Source: Membranipora membranacea
Taxonomy: Eukaryota; Bryozoa; Gymnolaemata; Cheilostomatida; Membraniporidae
DNA length: 64,000 nucleotides
Assembly: GCA_914767715.1 (NCBI GenBank)
Contig: OU612074.1
Location: forward strand, 6,713,501-6,777,500
Reading direction: 5' to 3'
Positions 48,655 to 59,985 of this stretch are shown here, piece after piece. Each line of letters starts with the position of its first letter. Positions within the stretch are counted from its first letter, which is position 1. Position numbers and translations under genes: made by a program. The notes below the pieces were generated by a model. It was not told the DNA's origin and did no database searches. It worked only from the letters and a program-made list of their open reading frames with translations.

Positions 48655-51600
48655 AACTATATACTTTTATTGGCAACCAAAGTCATCTCATTCGAAATGT
48701 TTTTGCACTCAGTGCCAGAAATTTTTTTTTTAAAACAAAAAAAGAGAAACAGAAAGGAAATAATATCATCAATGATGTTGGTCAAGTCGATAATATATGG
48801 TTGAAAAGTAAAGTTTTGAATGAACTGAACTTCTCTTTAGATCTCAAATGTAACGGTAAAGAATTGTATGTAGCAGAAACTTTGTATCTTAGATTGTCTG
48901 TATGATATAAAAGGAAATGTTTATCACGAAAATTGAACTTGGTAGTGTTTTTAAATCCTCTATATATAAATGGAGGTGTTAAAAAATTGTTTATCTTATG
49001 CGCAAAAAAGTGAAGTGAAATAACAAACAAGCTTAGGAAGAGGTAGGAGTTGTAATGATTGTGTAATGGATTCGGTTGGAATGAGATAATATGGGATGTA
49101 ATGTACATTTGCGATAATGCGTAAAGCCCATTTTTGCAACAAAAATAATCTATTGAGGGCATTATTGCAGGACAAGTTGCCAATGATATGGATACCATAT
49201 ATAAGGTGACAATAGATAAACTGGAAGTAAAATATGCGGGCACTTGCTATATCCAAGAAGAATCTCAAATTTTGAAGTAGGTAAACATTCCGTTGTACCT
49301 TTTTATATGCATACTCTAGAGTCTAGATGATCCTGCCATGAAAGCGAGTCATTCAACACAAAACCCAGAAGCCTTGTAGTTCTCTGTCTGTTTAGTTCTT
49401 CATGCCCTATGTACAGTTCCAGGTCATAAAGCGGATCTGAGATATTAAGTAGCATGTAATGAGACTTCTGAACATTTATAACCATCCGGTTACGATTGCA
49501 CCAATCCAAAATGCCACTTAAATCTTCAGATGCCTTTGCCTTTAGTTGCTGAAGGTTTTTATTAGATGACAGGAACACTGTATCATCAGCATATGCATAT
49601 GATGATTAGTCTGATTTTGATGAAGTTAATAAATCATTTATGAAGATGAGAAACAAAGTTGGTGCTAGGATTGAACCTTGAGGGACCCCTATTGTGATAG
49701 GCAATCTACAAGATTCAATATTATTGAGTTTAACAAACTGCCTTCTGTTTATCAGAAAGGTGTCAAGAAGTTTTAACATATTTCCTCCGATGCCGCAAGC
49801 CTTCAACATATTGCGTAGTAAAACATGGGATACACAGTCAAATGCCTTTTTAAAATCCAGAAAAAGTAATGTCATAACATTTCCATTAATTTTCTCCACC
49901 AAAAGGTCTGAAAAAATTTTAAAAAACTGTCTGAACAAGAATGGCCTTTCCTAAATCCACATTGAAGCTCATGGATGATTTTATTTTTAGTGAGATATTC
50001 TTGCAGATGGTGATTTATGTGTTTCTCAAATATTTTTGAAAGAACAGCCAAGACTGAAATTGGTCTATAACATGATGGGTTATTTATATCCCCAGATTTA
50101 TGTATTGGTGAAACTCGAGCTAGTTTCCAAGTTGAAGGGAACTGTCCTTTGCTTAAAACCCTGTTAAACATATCGGTGACAATATCCACAATATAAGGCC
50201 AAACAAGCTTCAACATCTCCACTGTAATTCTGTCAGGTCCTGTACTTTTACTATCAGGAAGGTGTAACAATATTCTTGTACATGTGAAAGGGGTGAATTG
50301 TGGTATGTCTGTCAAATTATGTTAGGATACGGGAAATGTTATCTCATCCGTTACAACAAGGTTCTTTGTGATTGATCTTGCAATGGATGTGAAATGGCTG
50401 TTAAATTGATGGATGGATGGATTTATTACTATCATAGACAAAAATTTGTCACGAAATACGTTGTTAATACTGACAAGAAAGAAAAACATGGAAAAATCAG
50501 ATCTCTGTTGTATAAAAAGATTTTTAGAATAGTATATTATTAAGTGTATGTATGAGATGTCTTAAAAAGCTGTCTCTACCCCATGTACCCCGATATTTAA
50601 CGGTGCGGTAGCGACCTGAGGGGCATTTAGTTAGAAAGTCATTGGTAAAGTGCTCTTCATCGTGTATGTATCGTAGTCCAAGTGTCTTGATCTGGTTGGC
50701 CACCAGAGCATCTATATCGGGTTGCTCAATCCCTAACTTGGCGGCATCTTTAAATATTTTGCGTAAGGACTTCTTGTTGCTTGCATGGATGCTTGTAAAA
50801 AGTATGGGGAGACAGTAAGTGATGAGGGATACAATAAAACTCTTGAATAACATATGAGAAAGGGGCTTTGAGCTATAGTATACAACATTTTTCACAATAT
50901 ACATGCGTTGAGATGCAGTAGTCACTATGGATTGCACATGATCATGATAGCGGAGTTTATCGTCAACAGTAACACCAAGGTATTTTACTTTGTCACAAAA
51001 ATCAACTTCCGTGCCGTTAAGGATAAGAGTAGGGGTAATGCGCCTAACAAGCTGAGTAGAAAACATCATTTCTTGAGTCTTGGAGGCGTTTGACAATAGG
51101 CTTAAATCACAACATTGCTTTGAAATTCTACTAATCTCATCAAGATAGGCACTAAGATCTGATTGATTTGATATGCATCCAATTATACAGGTCTCGTCTG
51201 CGTATTTAATGACAGTTATATTGCTCAAGTCTGAGGTAATCCTATTGGTATATATTGAAAACAAAAGTGGAGATAAACAGCAACCCAGGGGAGTGCCAGT
51301 GTTGGTTATGATGGGTTTTGAGATATTGCCATCTACTATTGTTCTTTGGGTGCGATTCGTTAGGAAGCTGTATATCCATTCAGTGACATTGGAGTCGAGA
51401 TGTGATAGTTGCGAGATTAAGTCTGGAACATGTATTGTGTTGAATGCAGAAGAAAAGTCAAGGAACAGACACCTGGCATAATTTGAAGCTTTCTTGTCAA
51501 TGAAATCTGTGATGGTAGTAGTGAGGCATTAAAGAGCATCTTGAGTTGAGCGGTTTGCACGATAAGCAAACTGAAGGTGGTCCATAGCTGTATGAGTAAT

Positions 51601-53095
51601 AATGTAAAGTCTCTCCATCATTTTGCACAGGCAACTGGTGAGCGCTATTGGTCTGTATTGTTTAAGTTGATTGGGATTCTTAACTTTGGGTAGGGGTTTG
51701 ATAATGGCCGATTTCCAGGAAGTAGGGGTTGACTTAGACGTGATAGATAAATTGAACAGTTTCGTTATGACAGGCGCCAGTTGATAGGCACATAGCTTAA
51801 GTACTTTGGGGATGAGGCCATCAGGGCCTGGACCTTTCCTCGAGTTCAACGATTTCAACTGCTTTAAGACAGTAGCCTCTTCTATTTCTAAAGGTGGTGC
51901 TATGGTGGCGTTGTTATTGATGTCAGGACGGTCAGTGAGAGGCTTCTCAAATCTTGTGAAGAAGGTGTTTAGGTCATCTGAGTTGAATGGATTTTATTGA
52001 GTTGGTTTTGGGCTATTAGTAGGTAATCCAATAATCTTTTTAATGTCAGTCCAGGCTTTAGCAGGTTCTTTTGCTAGGCTATGCTGTATTTTCCGAGAGT
52101 ATTCATCCATGTGTTCAAGGCTTTTCACTCCTCTAGGCTGGTATATGAGGGTGATTATAAGTGCCAGTATGAACAGAGGCTGCATTAGCTGCGCCATTGT
52201 GTTGAACAGTAAAAGTATTATTTAAATACTGGATTACAGAGAGAATTTGAAAAGACAACCTCACTCTGCAAGAGCCAACTGCCAACTGCACTCAAATTTG
52301 TCGCAGGGAAAGTCTCCTTCTTTTTATTCTTTAATACATCCCAAACAGGTTCTGTATTACCTTTAGACTCTTTAATTGTATTAGAAATAGCTCTATTCTT
52401 CTTTTGTCTGATCATATTAGTGACATAATTTCGCTGTTTTTTATATCCTTCCCAATCACTGTTTTGTTTGAGTTGATCTCTGATTTTGATGTTCATTTTT
52501 ACCTCATCATCCAACCATTTTGGAAGATTATGCGTTCTTACAAAACGAGTCTTCTCAAACACGAGTTTTGATATAAGATGATTCAAATGGCTATAGAACT
52601 TCTCAAACATTGAGTCTATTGATCTTTCATAAAGCACGTAATCAAAATTTTCGCTTGAGAATGTGTTGAAAATTTTTTCAGGTGTTGCAAATGCATAATC
52701 CAAAAATGTTACCTTGCATCTTTGTTTAGATATTTCAACATTTCTATCAATCTCTCTTGAAGCTACTATCATGAAATGATCACTCAGTGAATATTTGATG
52801 ACACCAGATTTAGCATTTTTATTGTCACTTTAACTTGAATAGATGTGGTCAATTAGTGTCCTTGATGAATTAGTTATGCGAGTGGGTTCAGATATTCAAC
52901 AGTAGTGGAGAGGTAACATTATCTAACCACCTGTTTTTCGAAGCTGGATTCAGCAAATCAATATTGAAAGTCTGTGTTCCATGATGCTTTTGATTGGGGA
53001 GGTCTATATAAATATGTGACCAAAAAACTCTTTTGGCTTCTGGGTCTGACCTTGACTGTTATACTCTCATCCATATAAAGATCTAAATTTTCCAG
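48655..53095 (-). mobile_element. Decayed LINE in unit C, same family as the unit A LINE
   Basis: Pieces 48655-50403 and about 52290-53095 are one element split by a nested insertion. It reaches further 5' than the unit A copy, adding endonuclease residues (HLENLDLYMDESITVKV, then YLYRPP). The reading frame is broken: an 8-bp duplication near 49318, a stop just before the YAYADD block at about 49606 (a Ser codon in unit A), and frame changes near 49900. The insertion site differs from that in unit A: host flanks match about 26555-26570 of unit A. Confidence 0.8.
50404..52289 (-). mobile_element. Second LINE (CR1/Rex-like) nested inside the unit C LINE
   Basis: It splits the outer LINE between TTAAATTGAT and CTGCACTCAAA of the unit A counterpart. 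Its 3' end (minus strand) is a short (ATCC)n microsatellite tail, as in CR1-group elements. In one frame it codes SRKGPGPDGLIPKVLK, YRPIALTSCLCKMMERL, LFLDFSSAFNTI, GTPLGCCLSPLLFSIYTN, KYADETCIIG and VKYLGVTVDDKL, ending TLNNILF. Two in-frame TAA codons break it (about 51529 and 51994). YADE replaces the catalytic YADD. Inactive. Confidence 0.75.
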
Positions 53096-54040
53096 ATGAG
53101 GAATTTTCCAAAATGAGGAATTTCTACAGGAAAACTCTTTTTTTTCCTAACCCAGAAGGTTTTTCAAAGGTTCAGTCTATTTGCTGGCCAGATAGTGTGT
53201 TTGGTCAGGTTATATCGCCAAAAACATAGATTATTCTCTCTCATTCCGCCCAACCAGCTCCTAATAAAAAATCAACATAAATTTGTTAAAGATGGTTAAT
53301 GGAAAAGTCTGGCATCACATTGTCTTGAACCAACACTCTATGTTTTAATGCCCCGTCAGCAGTGATCAGCCTTATATGGCTATTGAGTTGTTTTCTGAAA
53401 GTACCCAACAGCTCAGTGAGCTATTGAAATACCTCTCTGCTTGCACTATTTTGCTACCGATATGCAAAAATTTCCGTGCTGGGAGGGCGCTTAAGCGCCC
53501 CTCCCACACCCTCCCCGCCACGCCTACGGCGTGTGGATCGGGCTGCGCCCGCTTATTATGCTCATCTCTGAAAAGTCAGTGAGTGAAATTTTTTCGAATA
53601 TACGCCCCTGCATACAAGTAAAATATCACAAAAAACTGAGGTCTTGAGCCAGGCTTCATCCCAAACTTATTTGCCACCTATAAAATTATTAATTAAAACG
53701 GCCAATTTGAGACTGCATAACTGTAAAAAAGACAGAAGAAAGAAAATGAGGAATTTCTACAGGAAAAGTCTCTTTTTTTTTTTCTAACCCAGAAGGTTTT
53801 TCAAAGGTTCAGTCTATTTGCTGGCCAGATTGTGTGTTTGGTCAGGTTATATCACCAAAATCATAGATTATTCTCTCTCATTCCGCCCAACCAGCTCCTA
53901 ATAAAAAATCACCATCAATTTGTTATAGATGGTTATTGGAAAAGTCTGGCATCACATTGTCTTGAACCAACACTCTATGTTTTACTGCCCTGTCAGCAGT
54001 GATCAGCCTTATATGGCTACACTGCCTGATGGTAGAGGCA
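53095..54040. repeat. Partial tandem duplication inside unit C
   Basis: The host stretch equal to about 26440-26840 of unit A appears twice: once in part after the LINE (53095-53382) and again from about 53622 to 54040, with the GC-rich insert between. Both keep phrases such as CTATTTGCTGGCCAGAT. Confidence 0.6.
53383..53620. repeat. GC-rich palindromic insert in unit C
   Basis: Placed between two partial copies of the same host stretch. It contains a perfect palindrome, GGGCGCTTAAGCGCCC, flanked by GGGAG and CTCCC arms (about 53480-53505), followed by further short inverted motifs (ACGCCTACGGCGT, CGGGCTGCGCCCG). Its base composition stands out from the AT-rich surroundings. Possibly a foldback element remnant. 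Confidence 0.5.
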
Positions 54041-54462
54041 GTGGTTAATGGTAAAACATTATCATCATATTGGAACTGACAAACATGTTTCGTCATGGAT
54101 TGAAGTATTCATGAGCGCAATACAAAGCTGTGGTTCACAGTGAATCATGCCGGCAGTTGATGTCCCTGCTTCCTACAGTAGCAAAAATGTGTCTAAATTT
54201 GGTGATTTATGTCTATCACAGACTTAATTCCTTAGCCAAAAATGCTTTAGTAACATCACATGAATTATCTGTGATACACACATATGTGCATCTATTTATC
54301 TTTACTACTATAGTGTGCTATTATCCGGACAGATGAAGGACTTTGTGTTTCTCAAAAAGAGTAAAAAAATGTGCTTTGCTATGCTTTTCAATCTAAAATA
54401 ATTTGCTTAAAATTTGAGATCAACAGCATATTGTGATTGCTGACCAGATTCCCATAGGGTAA

Positions 54463-54877
54463 TCAGGGAGCATGTGAGGCGAATAGCCAAGGCTCCAAGA
54501 CCTGGGAATTACTCTTATCAGAATTATAAAGGGAGTTGAAATAGTAAATATCTAGGACTTTCCCTGTGTGCGGATCATGGCCAACAAATTTTGGGAATGT
54601 GACATAAAATAGCTGTGTAACTGTAACAACAAAGACGTTGATTGGCATTGTAATCGATGAGAGCAGTAACTGACTGACACAGGCATGGCAGATGATGCAT
54701 TGGGATGATGCCATATGGGTCAGCAAACTTTGTACACATTCTACCAAAATTATGTCGGGCAAGTTTCTCCTTTCTTAGCTTGATAGGATAAAATTGATTG
54801 AAATCACAGGTTCTTATGATTGCTTTCAGTGTGACATTGACAAGAGGTTGGCAACCATGCTCATCTCTGGCTTTCAA
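54463..54877 (-). pseudogene. Unit C copy of the decayed ORF at 27.2-27.7 kb
   Basis: Two overlapping minus frames, as in unit A: ARDEHGCQPLVNVTLKA and MCTKFADPYGIIPMHHL in one, LFYVTFPKFVGHDPHTG in the other. It shares the same change of frame, so the break predates the triplication. Unit B keeps only its 5' part (about 39780-40020). Confidence 0.3.
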
Positions 54878-55916
54878 CTTAAAAAGCTTATTGTAGATTT
54901 ATATGTTCTTAACCCTCACCTTTCAAATTTTCAACCCACCAAATGTAGGAAAAGCCAATTCAAAAATCTTGATCTGGACAATTCACCAGTTTTCCATAAA
55001 TAAATTAGGAAATTTAATAGTATTTTACTTGGTCTGTATTTAATTGGTATTTTATAGGTTTGTTTTGACTGTTGAAGATGCTTGTAGGCTGTGGATGAGA
55101 TGTATCACGAGAAATTCTTGGGGGCCCATGAGCTCTACCTTGATCAGTTTCCAATTCAAATGCAAAATCGTGTAAGACAGCCAGCTAAAAGCTAACTGTA
55201 CATTAAAAAGTGATACTAGGTAAGCAGCTTAACATCCTACCTCATCTAACATCTATCAATCAGATATAGTATGATAAATACTGCAAAAGGTATCACTGCC
55301 ACCTCAGGCTGGCTTCTCAGTCAACATTTTAACTGTTAGTAATCTGATAACTTCCACTTGACTTATTGAGCAAATTACGATCATGCTACTCCGGCTTGGT
55401 CGTTGCAGATGCGCCCCAATGTAGGATATATAACTTTGAGAACAAGGTATCAAACGTATGAAAAGACAACTCTGTATTGACCCACCCACCAAAATATGAG
55501 AAATATGACGGAATGAGGTAAAGTGATGTGAGGTCCAAATAATGATTATGGGCTCAAAACATTGGCGAAGGAGAGGTAGTTATAAATGAAGTGCAGATAG
55601 TAATGACAACCAATCTTATAGAATTACCTGGATGTGAGTTCATCTTAGCAAACACATTTCAATTTTATATTATGCTCAAGAACAGACGCTCAGGTAAATC
55701 ACACATATTTCAAAACCCGGTTGATGTTAGAACTCAAGGTTTAGATTGTAAATATCAGGAGCAGGCCAAGATGTCCTAGACTCAGAATCGAAAAGTTAAC
55801 AAATACTAAAAATTTTGGAAAGTAAAATATGAATTTTTTTAAATTTACTGAGGCATTTCTGTTTTGTCTAAACTAAATGACAACAATCATACTGGGAGTG
55901 AGTATCATGGGTCACA

Positions 55917-57926
55917 TCACCTGTATTCAAGAGGGGATAGCTTAGACTGAGAGGAGGATAGATTGTTTCTGTGAGCTGGTGATCTATCTTGCTTGGGTGC
56001 TGGTCTTGGGCCTGCTGCGCTTCTCTTGTTCCTATGAGCTGGTGATCTATCTTGCTTGGGTGCTGGTCTTGGGCCTGCTGCGCTTCTCTTGTTCCTGTGA
56101 GCTGGTGATCTATCTTGCTTGGGTGCTTGTCTTGGCCCTGTTGCGCTTCTCTTGTTTCTGTGAGCTGGTGATCTATCTTGCTTGGGTGCTGGTCTTGGTC
56201 CTGCTGCGCTTCCATTGTTTCTGTGAGCTGGTGATCTATCCTGCTTGGGTGCTGGTCTTGGTCCTGCTGCGCTTCTCTTGTTTCTGTGAGCTGGTGATCT
56301 ATCTTGCTTGGGTGCTGGTCTTGGCCCTGTTGCGCTTCTCTTGTTTCTGTGAGCTGGTGATCTATCTTGCTTGGGTGCTGGTCTTGGTCCTGCTGCGCTT
56401 CTCTTGTTTCTGTGAGCTGGTGATCTATCCTGCTTGGGTGCTGGTCTTGGGCCTGCTGCGCTTCTCTTGTTCCTGTGAGCTGGTAATCTATCTTGCTTGG
56501 GTGTTGGTCTTGGCCCTGTTGCGCTTCTCTTGTTTCTGTGAGCTGGTGATCTATCTTGCTTGGGTGCTGGTCTTGGGCCTGCTGCGCTTCTCTTGTTCCT
56601 GTGAGCTGGTGATCTATCTTGCTTGGGTGCTTGTCTTGGCCCTGCTGCGCTTCTCTTGTTTCTGTGAGCTGGTGATCTATCTTGCTTTGGTGCTGGTCTT
56701 GGTCCTGCTGCGCTTCTCTTGTTTCTGTGAGCTGGTGATCTATCCTGCTTGGGTGCTGGTCTTGGTCCTGCTGCGCTTCTCTTGTTTCTGTGAGCTGGTG
56801 ATCTATCTTGCTTGGGTGCTGGTCTTGGCCCTGTTGCGCTTCTCTTGTTTCTGTGAGCTGGTGATCTATCTTGCTTGGGTGCTGGTCTTGGTCCTGCTGC
56901 GCTTCTCTTGTTTCTGTGAGCTGGTGATCTATCCTGCTTGGGTGCTGGTCTTGGTCCTGATGCGCTTCTCTTGTTTCTGTGAGCTGGTGATCTATCTTGC
57001 TTGGGTGCTGGTCTTGGTCCTGGTGCGCTTCTTTTGTTTCTGTGAGCTGGTGATCTATCTTGCTTGGGTGCTGGTCTTGGTCCTGGTGCGCTTCTTTTGT
57101 TTCTGTGAGCTGATGATCTATCTTGCTTGGGTCCTGGTCTTGGTCCTGATGCGCTTCTCTTGTTTCTGTGAGCTGGTGATCTATTCTGCTTGAATGCTGG
57201 TCTTGGTCCTGTTGCGCTTCTCTTGTTTCTGTGAGCTGGTGATCTATCTTGCTTGGGTGCTGGTCTTGGTCCTGCTGCGCTTCTCTTGTTTCTGTGAGCT
57301 GGTGATCTATCTTGCTTGGGTGCTGGTCTTGGTCCTGTTGCGCTTCTCTTGTTTCTGTGAGCTGGTGATCTATCTTGCTTGGGTGTTGGTCTTGGTCCTG
57401 CTGCGCTTCTCTTGTTTCTGTGAGCTGGTGATCTATCTTGCTTGGGTGCTGGTCTTGGTCCTGCTGCGCTTCTCTTGTTTCTGTGAGCTGGTGATCTATC
57501 CTGCTTGGGTGCCTGTCTTGGTCCTGCTGCGCTTCTCTTGTTTCTGTGAGCTGGTGATCTATCTTGCTTGGGTGCTGGTCTTGGTCCTCCTGTCCTCTCA
57601 CTACCATTTTCTCTTGCTACATGGTCACCTGTTTGCTTTCTACCACCAAGTACAGCACCTAAAACATACAACAGCTAACTCATAAACTGCAAGGCTTATG
57701 AGGTAATGTTTTAAATTTTATTTAGAATGCCTTGCTAATGGAAAAATTTTCTCGTTTAAAGCTATTCAGCCTGTAGTGTTATTCTGTTCAACTCGAACAG
57801 CCATCAATTACAGCTCTGAATTAAATGGGAATCCTCAAAAAAAAACCAACTTATGCTGACATTCATAAAATACTCACTGGCACCAAGGATAGTGAAAACC
57901 AGGGCGATGAGGATCAACTTATTCAT
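55917..57926 (-). CDS. Multi-peptide secreted precursor, copy C (26 repeats, altered C-terminus)
   Basis: CDS exons 57878-57926 and 55917-57658, 596 residues. Signal peptide and spacer are as in copies A and B, then 26 repeats of the 21-residue unit (core GPRPAPKQDRSPAHR). R-N-K-R is present at 24 of 25 internal junctions; unit 22 reads RNNGSAA and so would stay joined to its neighbour. Other variants are PRQAP, PRPTP, AFKQNRS and DRSSAH. The tail differs from A and B: a deletion of about 285 bp relative to unit A fuses the array to downstream DNA, so the protein ends NLSSSQSKLSPLEYR instead of NKN. The AATAAA kept in A and B falls in the deletion, so 3' processing may be altered. Confidence 0.85.
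55962..57587 (-). repeat. 63-bp coding minisatellite, copy C (25 full units plus one partial)
   Basis: 26 units. Position 21 varies (Ala, Thr, Ser, Pro), and short runs of units recur in the same order, as expected from unequal exchange inside the array. The lower-coordinate end stops inside a repeat unit at the deletion junction. Confidence 0.95.
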
Positions 57927-58192
57927 TCTACAAAAACAATAACATGAGTTGTAAAGAACAGACGCATCAGAGATAATATATTGTTCCAATTTTATTAAAA
58001 TAATAATAATAATGATGTCAATTTGAAGGATAGATTCTCAAGAAAATAATCACTTGGTGTGTAGGCTTTGATCTGAATGGCTTGCTAATTATAAATGATA
58101 AATATACAATATTACTAGATAATTGACTAAGCATACCAATTTAATGATTGGTTCAGTATACACCAATATGTATAGGAGTTCAGAAAACTTAC

Positions 58193-58260
58193 TTGCTCTG
58201 CGTTGCTGACTGGTCAAACAGACATGTGTGCCTTCTCCAGATCTCTCCCAGCCTTTTATA
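58193..58260 (-). promoter_or_regulatory. TATA box and untranslated exon 1 of peptide gene C
   Basis: TATAAAA at 58254-58260 (minus), exon 1 ending at 58193, donor GTAAGT at 58187-58192. Nearly identical to unit A over this block, so copy C probably keeps the same promoter activity. Confidence 0.7.
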
Positions 58261-58319
58261 CGTCTATGACTCCTGTCCGGACTTCTTTTGACATGATTCC
58301 TCAATTAGTTAATATTAAG

Positions 58320-59724
58320 ATACTCATTATGATCAAACATGGTAAATCAGAAGGATAAGGCTGTTTTTTATCATGTATTTTTGAGAATAATCCGAAAGAG
58401 GAAACGAAATGGAAATGACCTCAATGAGCATTTTCAGAGCCTAGCTAAATTCAATTTTCCAACAATCAATTGCGAAGCTTTTTTTTGACAGATATTGAAA
58501 TATAGGAAACCCTTAACTTTAATGCTCTTTTCATAAACAACATTACATCATGCCATCTACTTAAAGAAAAGTCGTTAGTGGACATCCTGTATCCTGCTCA
58601 GTCCTGCTTGCATATCCATTGATGAATATGTCTAGCGCTTCCAATGACCAATTACTTTAGCTGTCTCGCATATAAATCCTTCTAGTATATTTTCACTCTC
58701 TCCAGTTGTAGCTGATGCGGTCGATTAAGATCTGGTAAACCATTTGGCAAGACAAAAAAATTGAGTTAGGACCGTTTCTGAACTCAATTACAATTACCAA
58801 TGACTAAACAGGCCACTCGAATAATATTTTCTTATTATTGGTTGGCATGAGCCATTATGAATCAATCCTTATTGCTTTCAGTAGAGGAAATGAGTTAATT
58901 ATATATTTTATTACGATGTCAATATGAGCAGGAAAGGCTCGTTTCTTATATTGCACAGCCTGTTCCAAGAGACATCATAATGGAGAGAATGAGAGTTACC
59001 GCCCTTCAGGTTTGATAGTTATTGTATAGGGTTTCTGCATTACTTCCTTCATCCTCTCTCCGCTATAATTGTTACAAAATTTTCTTGGAAAGATATTCTA
59101 TCATATTTCAAAGCTTTATTTACATCACATTTTTGCATCCCGCTACAAAAAATTTCTCCTGATAGAGCTTTCAATATCAAACTACAGCTGTGATCCAAAG
59201 GATATCCTGTACCGGTTGGCATTTCTAACTGGTAATAATTTGTGCATAATATAATGACTCTTACTCACTTCCACATTCAGTTGTCATTAAATACAAAAAT
59301 TACAATACAGAGTAGATCCTGCAATATAGGAAACACACCCAGTAAAAAGACTTACTTCCAATCAAGTATAATTATTGTTGATAATTTAGTGATACAATTC
59401 TTATACAATATAAAATGGCAAATCCGGTTTATTAGCAGTATTTGAATGTATACCATAATGGCGTTGTGCTTCATAACGCCAAAAATAACTTCTATTGTCC
59501 GCTACAGCTGAAGTGTTTTGGTAGAACTTGTGATAAAACTGACTCATTGTGATGCCGTATTTAATGCTTTGCTAACCGACAGCTAACTAAAATTGTTAGA
59601 ATGATTTCTTAATTGTGTATTAATGCAATTATACCCAACATAGATTATTTTGAGCGGTTATCAGTGCATCCCATCCTTGAGTTAAGACTTTTTAGTTAAT
59701 CACTTCCTCAAAATTTATCAAGAT
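58320..59724. other. Downstream part of unit C, no supported gene
   Basis: Matches 31620-32290 and 34926-35640 of unit A, joined without the LINE. The uninterrupted LINE target is readable at about 59005-59020. Small frames (59069-59254, 59242-59445) are shared unit DNA without coding support. Confidence 0.5.
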
Positions 59725-59985
59725 TGTTGATTAAAGGTTGATTAAAATCCGATGTCTTATCAGTCGCCCATCCCGAGGCATGGGCGGCGAAATATTATTG
59801 CCTTATTGGAGAGGCCGCAATATCTGCGCCAAATTGCTCTCAGTTTGCAGGCAGGTCGGAGCACACCTGGGGGACCAACCAATCCCAAGTAGAAGATGAA
59901 CTGCAGTGGGATTCGAACCCACGACCTTCAACACTTGCGTGTTGAAGTCCGGCACTCTAACCAACTGAGCCACCTCCTACTCCTG
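59725..59985 (-). mobile_element. tRNA-derived SINE, unit C copy
   Basis: Same insertion at the same place as in unit A, with A box at about 59961-59972 and B box at about 59910-59920 on the minus strand. Because it shares the target site, it was present in a common ancestor of A and C, or was copied by conversion, and was not inserted twice. Confidence 0.75.

Noticed and set aside
55868-57607. Minus frame QDQDQHPSKIDHQLTETREA in all three arrays
   Set aside because: Second open frame of the same repeat. The phase-1 splice from the signal exon selects the GPRPAP frame instead.
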